A stretch of DNA of 64,000 bases from Amycolatopsis nalaikhensis (GTDB lineage Bacteria > Actinomycetota > Actinomycetes > Mycobacteriales > Pseudonocardiaceae): NCBI RefSeq assembly GCF_030264295.1, contig NZ_CP127173.1, positions 4,223,501-4,287,500 on the forward strand, given 5' to 3'. Each line of letters opens with the position of its first letter. Position 1 is the first letter of the stretch. Under the pieces are notes generated by a model. The model was not told the origin of the DNA. It searched no databases and saw nothing but the letters and a program-made list of their open reading frames with translations. The translations under genes and the position numbers were made by a program. Below are positions 16,837 to 25,543 of the stretch, piece after piece.

Positions 16837-17580
16837 TCACTCGTCCTCCTCCTCCTCGTTCTCGAACACCGACTGCTCGCGGCCGCGCACCACGATGTCG
16901 AACTCGAACGCCAGCGCCCAGTGGTCGGTGGTGCGGCTGTAGTCGAACCGCGAGATCATCCGCTGCCGCGCCTTCTCGTCCGGGATCGAGTTGAAGATCG
17001 GGTCCTGGAAGAACAGCGGGTCGTCCGGGAAGTACATCTGCGTCACCAGGCGCTGCGTGAACGCCTGCCCGAACACCGAGAAGTGGATGTGCGCGGGCCG
17101 CCAGGCGTTGTCGTGGTTCTTCCACGGGTACGCGCCCGGCTTGATGGTGGTGAACTCGTACCGGCCTTGCGAGTCGGTGATGGTGCGGCCGACGCCGTCG
17201 AAGTTCGGGTCCAGCGGGGCCGGCCAGTTGTCGCCGATGTGCCGGTAGCGGCCGCCCGCGTTGGCCTGCCAGATCTCGATCAGCGAGTTCGGGATGCCCC
17301 GGCCGTCGCCGTCGAGGAGGCGGCCGTGCACCAGGATGCGCTGCCCCTGCGGCTCTTCCGCGTGCTGGCGGGTCAGGTCGTTGTCGAACTCACCGAGGCG
17401 GCCGGGGCCGAGCAGCGGGCCGGTCACCTCGGTGAGCATCTGCGGCAGCAGAACGAGCGGCTGCTTCGGGTGCCGCAGGGCCGTCGACCGGTAGCCCGGT
17501 GAGTCCAGCGGCGGGTGCGTGCCCTCCGGGTCCCGCCGGTAGCGCGGCAGGATCAGCTTGTTACTCGTCGGTGCTGCCAT
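16837..17580 (-). CDS. pcaH: protocatechuate 3,4-dioxygenase beta subunit
   Basis: This encodes 247 aa, with the start at MAAPTSNKLILPRYRRD (17580) after GAGGAGAAAGG. It carries the catalytic non-haem Fe(III) site of intradiol dioxygenases: Tyr in GGRYRHIGDNW and in PGAYPWKNHDNAW, and the two His of RPAHIHFSVFG. The DPNFDGVGRTITDSQGRY segment is typical. The C-terminus is an unusual acidic run (NEEEEDE). It forms the alpha/beta heteromer with PcaG. It lies 19 bp downstream of pcaF. Confidence 0.96.
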   Translation of the reverse strand: MAAPTSNKLILPRYRRDPEGTHPPLDSPGYRSTALRHPKQPLVLLPQMLTEVTGPLLGPGRLGEFDNDLTRQHAEEPQGQRILVHGRLLDGDGRGIPNSLIEIWQANAGGRYRHIGDNWPAPLDPNFDGVGRTITDSQGRYEFTTIKPGAYPWKNHDNAWRPAHIHFSVFGQAFTQRLVTQMYFPDDPLFFQDPIFNSIPDEKARQRMISRFDYSRTTDHWALAFEFDIVVRGREQSVFENEEEEDE

Positions 17581-17599
17581 AGCACGTTTTCCTTTCTCC

Positions 17600-18775
17600 T
17601 CACGCTTCCAGCACGACCGCGAGCCCCTGGCCCACGCCGATGCAGATCGCGGCCAGCCCGTAGCCACCGCCGCGGCGGCGCAGCTCGTAGGCCAGCGACG
17701 CGAGAATGCGGCCGCCGGAGGCGCCCAGCGGGTGCCCGATCGCGATCGCGCCGCCGTTGACGTTCACGATCGACGGGTCGAGCTTGGGCCAGTCGGCGAA
17801 GCAGGACAGGCACTGCGCGGCGAACGCCTCGTTCAGCTCGACCGCGGCCAGCTGCTCCCAGCCGATCCCGGCGCGCTCCAGCGCGATCTCCGCGGCCCGC
17901 ACCGGGCCGATGCCGAACACGTCCGGGTCGACACCGGCCGCGCCGCGGCCCGCGATGCGCGCCAGCGGTGTCTTGCCGAGCCGGTCGGCCGCGGCCTGGT
18001 CGCCCAGCAGGACGGCGGACGCGCCGTCGTTGAGCGGCGAGGCGTTGCCCGCGGTGATGGTGCCACCTCTGCGGAAGGCGGGCTTGAGCTTGCCCAGCTT
18101 CTCCAGCGTCGAGTCGGCGCGGATGCCCTCGTCGCGGGTCAGGCCGGTGCCGGGGACGGGCACGACGTGGTCGTCGTAGAAGCCCGCGTCCCACGCCTTC
18201 GCCGCGTTGAGGTGGCTGCGCAGCGCGAACTCGTCCTGTGCCTCGCGGGTGATGCCGTACTTCTCGGCCAGCCGCTCGGTGCTCTCGCCCAGCGAGATCG
18301 TCCACTGCTCGGGCATCTCCGGGTTGACCATGCGCCAGCCGAGGGTGCTCGAATGCAGGGTCTGCGTCGCCGGGGAGTACGCCTTCTCCGGCTTGAGCAG
18401 GATCATCGGCGCGCGGGTCATCGACTCCACGCCGCCCGCGACGACCAGCGACGCGTCGCCGGTCGCGATGGTGCGGCTGGCCTGCATGACCGCGTCCAGA
18501 CCGGAGCCGCAGAGCCGGTTCACGGTGGTGCCGGGCACCGAGGTCGGCCAGCCCGCGAGCAGCGCGGCCATGCGCGCCACGTTGCGGTTGTCCTCGCCCG
18601 CCTGGTTGGCGTCGCCGAGCACGACCTCGTCCACCGTGGCGGGGTCGAGGTCGTTGCGGGAGGCCAGCTCACGCAGCACGTGCGCGGCGAGGTCGTCGGG
18701 ACGGACTCCCGCCAGGGCGCCGCCGTAGCGGCCGAACGGGGTCCGGATGGCGTCGAGAACGTATGCGTCACTCAT
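17600..18775 (-). CDS. pcaF: beta-ketoadipyl-CoA thiolase
   Basis: This encodes 391 aa of the thiolase II type. Catalytic residues are visible: Cys89 in NRLCGSGLDAV, His in GGAIAIGHPLGASGGR, and the second Cys in AAICIGVGQGLAVV. NASPLNDGASAVLL and VELNEAFAAQ are family motifs. In this operon it most likely splits beta-ketoadipyl-CoA to succinyl-CoA and acetyl-CoA. Sequence alone does not exclude acetoacetyl-CoA thiolase activity. The ATG overlaps the pcaJ stop (ATGA). Confidence 0.93.
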   Translation of the reverse strand: MSDAYVLDAIRTPFGRYGGALAGVRPDDLAAHVLRELASRNDLDPATVDEVVLGDANQAGEDNRNVARMAALLAGWPTSVPGTTVNRLCGSGLDAVMQASRTIATGDASLVVAGGVESMTRAPMILLKPEKAYSPATQTLHSSTLGWRMVNPEMPEQWTISLGESTERLAEKYGITREAQDEFALRSHLNAAKAWDAGFYDDHVVPVPGTGLTRDEGIRADSTLEKLGKLKPAFRRGGTITAGNASPLNDGASAVLLGDQAAADRLGKTPLARIAGRGAAGVDPDVFGIGPVRAAEIALERAGIGWEQLAAVELNEAFAAQCLSCFADWPKLDPSIVNVNGGAIAIGHPLGASGGRILASLAYELRRRGGGYGLAAICIGVGQGLAVVLEA

Positions 18776-19536
18776 TTGGCGGCCTTCAACTCCCGCAGGG
18801 CCGTGAGCTCGGCCTCGGTCGGGGGCGGCGTGGTCTCCAGCTCCGGCGCGACCTTCAGGTCCCAGCCGGTCGCGTCCTTGACCTGCTCCACCGTGACGCC
18901 CTCATGGATCTGGGTCAGCACCAGCTCGGCGGTCTCCGGGTCCGGGCGCATCACGCCGAGGTCGGTGATCACCAGGGTCGGGCCGGCGCCGGGCAGGCCC
19001 AGCTTCTCCCGCTCGCCCTTGCCGCGGCCGTGGCCGAAGGAGGTGATGAAGTCGACCTGCTCGACGAAGCTGCGCTTGCTCTGCCGCACCACGACGTAGA
19101 CCTCGTGGCAGTTCGCGGCGATCTCCGGCGCGCCACCGGCGCCCGGCAGGCGGACCTTCGGGTCGGCGTAGTCGGCGCCGATGACCGTGGTGTTGATGTT
19201 GCCGAACTTGTCCAGCTGCGCCGCGCCGAGGAAGCCGACGTCGATCCGGCCGGGCTGCAGCCAGTAGTTGAACACCTCCGGCACGCTGATCACCGCGTCG
19301 GCGGTGTCGGCGAGGATGCCGTCACCGATCGACGCGGGCAGCCGGGTGGGCTTCGAGCCGAGCGTGCCGGACTCGTAGATGAGCACCAGGTCCTCGGCGT
19401 GGGTGCGGCGCGCGAGGTTGGCCGCGGTGGAGGGCAGCCCGATGCCGACGAACACCCGCTGGCCGCCGGTGAGGGCGCGGGCCGCGGCGATCGACATCAT
19501 CTCGTCGGACGTGTACGTCCGTTCGACCGTCGTCAC
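18772..19536 (-). CDS. pcaJ: 3-oxoadipate CoA-transferase beta subunit
   Basis: This encodes 254 aa from a GTG overlapping the pcaI stop (GTGA). It shows the CoA-transferase family I beta-subunit patterns VFVGIGLPSTAANLA, LIYESGTLGSKP with the catalytic Glu environment, QLDKFGNINTTVIG and RLPGAGGAPEIAANC. With PcaI it moves CoA from succinyl-CoA to beta-ketoadipate. It is a little longer than short PcaJ proteins, with a C-terminal tail of about 30 residues (PPPTEAELTALRELKAAK). Confidence 0.94.
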   Translation of the reverse strand: MTTVERTYTSDEMMSIAAARALTGGQRVFVGIGLPSTAANLARRTHAEDLVLIYESGTLGSKPTRLPASIGDGILADTADAVISVPEVFNYWLQPGRIDVGFLGAAQLDKFGNINTTVIGADYADPKVRLPGAGGAPEIAANCHEVYVVVRQSKRSFVEQVDFITSFGHGRGKGEREKLGLPGAGPTLVITDLGVMRPDPETAELVLTQIHEGVTVEQVKDATGWDLKVAPELETTPPPTEAELTALRELKAAK

Positions 19537-20351
19537 TGGGCCACCTCCACGCCGAACACCTTCTCGTCCAGCCAGCGCTGGAACGAGTCCCTCTCCCGCC
19601 CAATGGAATCCCAATACGCGTAATACTCGTTGTCGCGCTCGGAGTACCCAGCCGCGTAGGACGGGTGCGCGCCGTTGGGCACTTCGGCGACCGCCGTGAC
19701 GGCCCAGGTCGGCAGGATGACCTGGCCGGGCACCGGGGTCAGCTCGTCGACGACCTCCTCGACCGTGACCAGGCTGCGCTTGGCGGCCAGCACGGCCTCC
19801 TTCTGCACCCCGACCAGGCCCCACATCTGGACATTGCCCGCCCGGTCGGCCCGCTGCGCGTGGATGATCGACACGTCCGGGTTGATGGCGGGCACCGCGG
19901 CCAGTTCCTCACCGGTGAACGGGCAGGTGATCGTCTTGATCGTGTCCGTGTGCTTGGGCAGGTCCGTGCCGCGGTAGCCGCGCAGCACCGCGAACGGCAG
20001 CCCGGACGCGCCGGCGACGTAGCGGTTCGCCATGCCGGCGTGGCTGTGCTCCTCGATCTCCAGCGGCACCGGCCAGGAGTTCTGCACGGCATCGCGGAAG
20101 CGGTGCAGCGACCCGACACCCGGGTTGCCACCCCACGAGAAGATCAGCTTCTTCGCGCACCCGGCGCCGATGAGCTGGTCGTAGACGATGTCCGGGGTCA
20201 TCCGGACCAGCGTGAGGTCCCTGCGCCGCTGGCGGATGATCTCCTGCCCCGCCGCGTGCGGGATCAGATGGGTGAATCCTTCGAGGGCGACCGTGTCCCC
20301 GTCGTGCACCAGCTGGGCGACGGCGTCACGGAGCGACGTTATCTCGGCCAT
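19533..20351 (-). CDS. pcaI: 3-oxoadipate CoA-transferase alpha subunit
   Basis: This encodes 272 aa, the first gene of the pca operon, starting MAEITSLRDAVAQLVHDGD. It carries the alpha-subunit patterns VALEGFTHLIPHAAGQEIIRQ, SWGGNPGVGSLHRFRD, and INPDVSIIHAQRADRAGNVQ. A long in-frame extension upstream runs out of the family and is rejected. The gene is preceded by 86 bp with a candidate regulator site and then a gene reading the other way, so the pca promoter must lie in 20352-20437. Confidence 0.94.
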   Translation of the reverse strand: MAEITSLRDAVAQLVHDGDTVALEGFTHLIPHAAGQEIIRQRRRDLTLVRMTPDIVYDQLIGAGCAKKLIFSWGGNPGVGSLHRFRDAVQNSWPVPLEIEEHSHAGMANRYVAGASGLPFAVLRGYRGTDLPKHTDTIKTITCPFTGEELAAVPAINPDVSIIHAQRADRAGNVQMWGLVGVQKEAVLAAKRSLVTVEEVVDELTPVPGQVILPTWAVTAVAEVPNGAHPSYAAGYSERDNEYYAYWDSIGRERDSFQRWLDEKVFGVEVAQ

Positions 20352-20382
20352 TGAGCTGCTTCCGTTCGCATTCCGCACACAA

Positions 20383-20397
20383 GTTCTACATATGAAC
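20383..20397. promoter_or_regulatory. candidate pca operator, inverted repeat
   Basis: GTTCTACATATGAAC is a 15-bp dyad (GTTC, 7-bp centre, GAAC) lying 32 bp upstream of the pcaI start, inside the short divergent gap. IclR-type regulators commonly bind short dyads of this kind close to the promoter. It is the only clear dyad in the gap. Assignment to the IclR regulator at 12886-13680 is inference. Confidence 0.4.
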
Positions 20398-20437
20398 ATA
20401 GCTGGCCGACCGGAGCCACGCAAGGAAGGGTGGACGC

Positions 20438-20707
20438 ATGAGCGGACCCGAAATCGATCCGGTGACGGCCGAGAGCGAGCAACAGGACGCCGACATCGGC
20501 AGCGAGCACACCGAACCCACCTACCGCGACCAGGACCCCCCGGCAACCCCAGCAGGGCACCGCGCTGGCGGACCGCCACAGCGTGCATCACCAATCGAGC
20601 TTGGCCACCTACGTGTCCTTTGTCGGCACCCCCCGCTCGGCCAGTCGGGTGATCCACAGAGGGGCCACGTGCCGTGTCGGGGCGAATGCCTATCGTGGTG
20701 GTCGTGA
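20438..20707 (+). CDS. small Pro/Glu-rich hypothetical protein
   Basis: This encodes 89 aa from an ATG preceded by AAGGAAGGG, the best ribosome site in the area. The first 35 residues are acidic (MSGPEIDPVTAESEQQDADI), and the rest is Pro/Arg/Gly-rich and low in complexity. The stop overlaps the GTG of the next gene (GTGA at 20704-20707), which supports its being translated. No family is recognised. It may be the head of an older gene joined to foreign sequence. Confidence 0.45.
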   Translation: MSGPEIDPVTAESEQQDADIGSEHTEPTYRDQDPPATPAGHRAGGPPQRASPIELGHLRVLCRHPPLGQSGDPQRGHVPCRGECLSWWS

Positions 20708-21180
20708 CGCACAACGTGACGCAGGCCAGGCGCCCTGACCGGACCATCTTCCACTTCCATGAGCTGCGCGAGTTCGTGGACAGCGCCACGGCGTTGCACT
20801 TCCCCGACGCGACGCCCGTCCGGTGCTTCGCCGGCTGGGACGGCAAGGTGAAACGCCTGGAGACCGTGGTCGAAGACGCCCGCGACACCGACAGCGACGG
20901 TCCGCCAGCGTCACCACCCGCGAACGCACACGGAGCCGACCGCAGCGACGCGGAGAAACGCACGAGCGTCACACAGAAGCCCACCGGCCCCGAGGTGGAA
21001 TGGCGCCGTTGGGGCCGTCGACTGTCGGCACATGTGCTGACCTTGGGCGATATCCGCGCGCTACTCGCCCGCGCCGACAAGCTGGGCCTGCCCACCTACC
21101 AGTACGCCGTCCGTGCCTTGCCGGTGGATCGGTCCTGGCGCGGGCATGTCTACAGCATTTCCGTCGAGCCGTACGCCTGA
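20704..21180 (+). CDS. hypothetical accessory protein
   Basis: This encodes 158 aa from a GTG coupled to the previous stop; ATG 20686 and GTG 20674 are alternative in-frame starts. The N-terminal part reads DRTIFHFHELREFVDSATALHFPD, the middle 40 residues are low-complexity and polar, and the C-terminal part has RRLSAHVLTLGDIRALLARADKLGLP and ends in a strand-rich SISVEPYA. I do not recognise it. It is soluble and lies in a three-gene coupled set next to the IS nest. Confidence 0.55.
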   Translation: MTHNVTQARRPDRTIFHFHELREFVDSATALHFPDATPVRCFAGWDGKVKRLETVVEDARDTDSDGPPASPPANAHGADRSDAEKRTSVTQKPTGPEVEWRRWGRRLSAHVLTLGDIRALLARADKLGLPTYQYAVRALPVDRSWRGHVYSISVEPYA

Positions 21181-21773
21181 TGGCCCGCCCCACCTCAGCC
21201 GCGACGGAAAGGGAACATGTGACGATCCAGGACGTGTATCTGCTCGCCCTACACGAGCCCTACCAGTCCCCGCAGCACCCAGTGCCGATCAACGCCACGA
21301 TCGTGCACGCCCTGACCTTGCTGCACCCGGCGGCGCCGCAGCCGGACGGCGGCCGGATCTACCGCTGCCTGACCGAGTTCCCCGGCCGCACGCCTGGCGA
21401 GGTGGTGCCGCTATCGACGCTGACCTTCGAGCTGGACGGCGGGCAGTTGTGGCCTCTGGTCGCCGACTGGGAACAGGTGGTGGACGCGGTGGTGCACATC
21501 GCCCGCCACCAAGGCTGCGACGCGATGCCGATGGGTCTGCCGCAGGTCGCGGCTGTTCTGGTGGGCGGTGGCCCGAACACCGTGCACGAGCTGTACCACC
21601 CGGACGGCACCCGCTCCCAGGCAGGCCCGGTCGAGCGGCAACAGCACCTGGACGAGCTGACCGGACACGTACGGCGGTTCGCCGCGGAAGGACCCTTCTG
21701 GCCAGGCGACAACCTCGTCTCCCCGCCCCGCGAACCACGCGTCCTGCCCTACAAGCCCTACCGCAGCAACTAG
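21180..21773 (+). CDS. hypothetical accessory protein
   Basis: This encodes 197 aa. The ATG shares one base with the previous stop (TGATG). The sequence has a pattern of short strands and helices with INATIVHALTLLHP, YRCLTEFPGRTPGEVVPLSTL and a PQVAAVLVGGGPNTVHELYHPDGT segment, then a C-terminal PRVLPYKPYRSN. It has no signal peptide, membrane segment or catalytic motif that I can name. It is the last gene before the nested IS cluster. Confidence 0.55.
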   Translation: MARPTSAATEREHVTIQDVYLLALHEPYQSPQHPVPINATIVHALTLLHPAAPQPDGGRIYRCLTEFPGRTPGEVVPLSTLTFELDGGQLWPLVADWEQVVDAVVHIARHQGCDAMPMGLPQVAAVLVGGGPNTVHELYHPDGTRSQAGPVERQQHLDELTGHVRRFAAEGPFWPGDNLVSPPREPRVLPYKPYRSN

Positions 21774-22094
21774 CCGGGACACCGGGCACGACGATCACCT
21801 TCAGCCACCCCCGCTGGCTGCGGACCACGCGCCGATCTACTGCCTACTCGGTGTGGCGGGACTGTCTCAAGATCGGTGTTTCTGGCCCGACACCAGCGTA
21901 AGACGAATTTGTCAAGTGGGGATCGGGGGCTCACCGGCTCCTCGGCTCTACGTAGCTGGCAATGGGGTTGCTGACCCGACAGCGTGCAATCGAGTTTGGG
22001 GAGGAGACGGCGGGCCTGCTCAGGGTGTCGGTCGAGGTCGGTCCTCAACGCCGGGTGGAGCTTGGCCCGTCCCTGGAATCCGCCGCGGCCTGGC
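21774..22094. other. non-coding flank of the IS110 element
   Basis: This gap has no gene that I can support. It contains a GGACTGTCTCAAGATCGG segment near 21859 that looks like an IS terminus, and sequence that is probably the downstream flank of the IS110 transposase ending at 22095. Because IS110 elements lack inverted repeats, the exact boundary cannot be set. Confidence 0.4.
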
Positions 22095-22758
22095 TCAGGC
22101 GGCGGCGGAAAGATCGATGCGTCCGCTGGCGATCTGTTCGTTCCAGGGGACGCGTTGGGTGATGATGACATGCAGCCAGCGCAGCAGTGCGGCGGCGAGC
22201 GCGGCGTGGGCTTGCCCGGTGGTGAGCGGGTTTTCCGGCCGGGTGGTCAGATGATAAAAGCGAGCGGTAAGCACCGGGTTGTTCGCTTGGGCGCCCCAGA
22301 CTGCGCGCCATGCGGCCAAGCGCAGCCTGGGACGGCCGCGACGAGCTATGCGGGTCCGGCCGTCCTTGGTGCCGCTGCTGTTCTCGCGGGGACATAGCCC
22401 GGCGTGTTTGACCACCGCGCGCGGGCTGTCAAACCGGGTCAGATCCCCGGTTTCGGCCAGGATCGCGGCCGCGCCCACGGTCGACAGTCCCGGGATGGAG
22501 CTGACCAGGTCGGTCAGTTCAAGCTGGTCGAGGACCTCGACCATACGAGCCTCCACTTCCGACAGTCGACGCTTCGTCGCATGCCAGTCGGCGAGCACGA
22601 AACAGGCCCGTTCCAACGCGCCGGCTCGTTGCGCGCTTACGCCCGCCTGGTCGGTCAGCGCCGTGAAGACGGCGCTGACGATGCGCCGCCAGATCTGGCG
22701 CCCGCCCCAGTGCGCGACTTCACGGTTGACTGCCTGCAGAAACCGTGCAAGCCCCATT

Positions 22759-23713
22759 GAGGTTTTCTCAGTAGTGGGTGCGCGTGCCTTGAGATGTGGG
22801 CGTGGGGCCCCTGGTAGGACTGGATTTGCGAAGATCAAGTCCGAGGTTCCAGAGGCCCCACGTGATCGATTATGGTGCCACGCTCGATGTGGCGCGCGAG
22901 CTGGTCTGGTTCGTCTCCGATGTGTTGCGCACCGAACGCCGGCGTCGTGGCACACGCCGGGGCCGGCGGGCCCTGACCCCGTACCGGCAGGCGGTGCTGG
23001 TGCTGCGGTGGTTCCGCGACGCCACCCCGATCCACCGCCTGGCCACCGATCACCGGATCAGCGTGGCTACCGCCTATCGCTACCTGCACGAAGCGATCAC
23101 CGCCCTGGCCGCCCACGCCCCGGACCTGCACCAGGTCCTGCGCGAACGCCGCGCCGCCGGCGACACCCACGTCATCCTCGACGGCACGCTGATCACCTGT
23201 GACCGGGTCGCGGCGACCACGATCAAAACCAAAGGCCGCAATCGGGGGGCCACGGTGCATCTGTGGTACTCCGGCAAGCACCGCGCCTTCGGCGGCAACA
23301 TCCAGTTCCTGGCCACCCCCGACGGGTTCCCGCTGTGGGTCTCGGCGGTGCTGCCCGGCTCCCGCAACGACCTCTCCGCCGCCCGCGACCTGGACATCGT
23401 CGGCGCCCTGACCGCCGCCGCCGGGCAGGGCCTGCCGACCCTGGCCGACAAGGCCTACCACTCAGCCGGTATCGGCATCCACACCCCGATCAAGAAAGCC
23501 GCAGGTCAACCACCTTTAGGCCCTCGTCAGCGGGTCTACAACCTGCTGCAATCACGAGCACGAGCCCTCGGCGAACGCGCCATCGCCCTGCTCAAAACCC
23601 GCTGGCGCGCACTCCACCACATCAGCCTCTGCCCCCACCGCATCGGCCACATCGTCCAAGCAGCACTCGTCCTCACCCACCACGAACACCACGGACGCTA
23701 CTGAGAAAACCTC
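22759..23713 (+). mobile_element. IS5-like insertion sequence, 3-bp target duplication
   Basis: This 955-bp element is bounded by inverted repeats GAGGTTTTCTCAGTAG (22759-22774) and its complement (23698-23713), with ATT duplicated at 22756-22758 and 23714-23716. A 3-bp A-N-T duplication and this size agree with the ISL2-type group of the IS5 family. It carries one intact transposase. It lies inside an IS110 transposase gene. Confidence 0.9.
22862..23704 (+). CDS. IS5-like DDE transposase
   Basis: This encodes 280 aa from a GTG (VIDYGATLDVARELVWF). An N-terminal helix-turn-helix (RQAVLVLRWFRDATPIHRLA, SVATAYRYLHEAI) is followed by a DDE_Tnp_4-type catalytic domain: THVILDGTLI with the first Asp, VHLWYSGKHRAFGGNIQF, LPGSRNDLSAARD, LPTLADKAYHSAG with the second Asp, and a QSRARALGERAIALLKTRW segment with the Glu. 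Length is normal. The frame is whole, so the copy may still be active. Confidence 0.88.
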   Translation: MIDYGATLDVARELVWFVSDVLRTERRRRGTRRGRRALTPYRQAVLVLRWFRDATPIHRLATDHRISVATAYRYLHEAITALAAHAPDLHQVLRERRAAGDTHVILDGTLITCDRVAATTIKTKGRNRGATVHLWYSGKHRAFGGNIQFLATPDGFPLWVSAVLPGSRNDLSAARDLDIVGALTAAAGQGLPTLADKAYHSAGIGIHTPIKKAAGQPPLGPRQRVYNLLQSRARALGERAIALLKTRWRALHHISLCPHRIGHIVQAALVLTHHEHHGRY

Positions 23714-24136
23714 ATTCTGGCCAGCCGTTCCGGCCGGCCGTTGCCGCGGTGGAGCACTACCGTCAGCGCGGCGCACCAACTGTTCGACTCGAACGGTTTG
23801 GCCGCGCAGCCCAGCACCGCTGGCCAGGCGCATTCCAGCAGGTCGCGCAGCTGTTGCACGTTCGCGGTGGCCGCGGCGACCAGCCGTTCCCGCCGAGCGC
23901 CCAGGTGCCGCAGCCGCGCCCAGGTTTCCTCTGCCCGTTCCGGCACGTAGCAGCGCAGGTCACCGACCAGCCGCGCGATCAGCACGGCGTCCTTGTCGTC
24001 GGTCTTGTCCCGGGTGTAGTCCTCGCTTTCCCGGGCCCGCCCGACCAGCAGCGGCTGCACACACACCAGCGGCATGCCCAACCCCGCCGCGAGCTGATCA
24101 AGAACGCGCCACCGGTGCCCGGTCGGCTCACAGCCC

Positions 24137-25543
24137 GGTTGCGTCCCAGGTGGTGGTGTAAGTCGGGGTCTTGACCGGCGTGTCTGACCAGCCGGGAGGG
24201 GCCACCGCGTGAGTCTCTGCGTGAACCGACCAAAGTTCTCGTAGAGAGGTGCCACGCGATGGCCCTGGACCAGTCTGCCCTGCTGGAAGTATTGGACGCA
24301 CTCAAGGTCGCGGACGTCGGTGATCGTGTCCGCCAGGCCGCGGAAACGATCTATCAAGCGCTGATCGAGGCCGAGCTCACGGCGGTGATCGGCGCCGCGC
24401 CGCACGAGCGTTCAGCAGAGCGCACCACGCAACGCAACGGGCACCGTGCCCGAATGCTGACCACGACCGCTGGTGATCTGGAGCTGCGGATCCCGAAACT
24501 GCGCACCGGGTCGTTCTTCCCATCGCTGTTGGAGCGGCGTCGGCGGGTGGATCAGGCGTTGTTCGCGGTGGTGATGGAGGCCTATCTGCACGGTGTGTCC
24601 ACCCGAAAGGTCGACGACTTGGTCAAGGCGCTGGGTGCGGACACCGGCATCAGCAAGAGCGAGGTGTCGCGCATCTGCGCCGATCTGGACGCCGAGGTCG
24701 GCGCGTTCCGGGACCGGTCACTGGCCGAGCACACGTTCCCGTATGTGTTCCTGGATGCCACCTACTGCAAGGCACGAGTCAACCGCAGAGTGATCTCCCA
24801 GGCCGTGGTGATCGCCACCGGCGTGCGCGCGGACGGGTGGCGCGAGGTGCTCGGGTTCGCCGTGGGCGACAGCGAGGACGGCGCGTTCTGGACCGCGTTC
24901 CTGCGCGGTCTGAAGGCCCGCGGGCTGGGTGGGGTGCAGCTGGTCATCTCCGACGCGCACACCGGTTTGAAGCACGCCATCACCGCAGTGGTGCTCGGTG
25001 CGGCCTGGCAACGCTGCCGGGTGCATTTCCTGCGCAACGTGCTCGCCCAGATCCCCAAGGCCTCCGGCGAGATGGTCGCCGCGGCGATCCGCACCATCTT
25101 CGCCCAGCCCAAGGCAGAGATGGTGCACGACCAGCTCGATGTCATCGCCGGCATGCTGGGACGGCAGTCCGCCAAGGTCGAGACGATGCTGCGCGACGCC
25201 GCGACCGACCTGTTGGCGTTCACCAGCTTCCCGCCCAGCCACTGGAAGAAGATCTGGTCCACCAACCCCCTCGAGCGGCTGAACAAGGAGATCAAACGCC
25301 GCACCGACGTCGTCGGCGTCTTTCCCAACCCCGAAGCCCTGCTCCGCCTCGCCGGCGCCGTCCTGGTCGAAGCCCACGACGAATGGCAGACCACCGACCG
25401 CCGCTACCTCTCCGAAGCCACCATGGCCACCTTGACCACACCGCCAACCCCGGAAGAACTGGCCACACCCGAACTCATCACGGCATGATCTGACCAGCAG
25501 AGCCTCACGCGCACCGAGTTACACCACTCGATGGGACGCGACC
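24137..25543 (+). mobile_element. IS256-family insertion sequence, 8-bp target duplication
   Basis: This 1407-bp element is flanked by perfect CACAGCCC repeats at 24129-24136 and 25544-25551. The ends are inverted repeats starting GGTTGCGTCCCA on the left and GGTCGCGTCCCA on the complement of the right. It carries one intact transposase and lies inside an IS110 gene, between residues C and E of its VGCEPTGHRW segment. Confidence 0.93.
24259..25488 (+). CDS. IS256-family transposase
   Basis: This encodes 409 aa, full length, from ATG 24259 (MALDQSALLEVLDALKV) with AGAGGTG upstream. Motifs are QRNGHRARMLTTTAGDLELRIPKLR, FFPSLLERRRRVDQALFAVVMEAYL, the catalytic YVFLDATYCKARV and VISDAHTGLKHAI, the signature WQRCRVHFLRNVLAQIP, and WSTNPLERLNKEIKRR with the Glu. 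No frameshift is present, so this copy could be active. It differs clearly from the other IS256 copies in the window. Confidence 0.95.
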   Translation: MALDQSALLEVLDALKVADVGDRVRQAAETIYQALIEAELTAVIGAAPHERSAERTTQRNGHRARMLTTTAGDLELRIPKLRTGSFFPSLLERRRRVDQALFAVVMEAYLHGVSTRKVDDLVKALGADTGISKSEVSRICADLDAEVGAFRDRSLAEHTFPYVFLDATYCKARVNRRVISQAVVIATGVRADGWREVLGFAVGDSEDGAFWTAFLRGLKARGLGGVQLVISDAHTGLKHAITAVVLGAAWQRCRVHFLRNVLAQIPKASGEMVAAAIRTIFAQPKAEMVHDQLDVIAGMLGRQSAKVETMLRDAATDLLAFTSFPPSHWKKIWSTNPLERLNKEIKRRTDVVGVFPNPEALLRLAGAVLVEAHDEWQTTDRRYLSEATMATLTTPPTPEELATPELITA

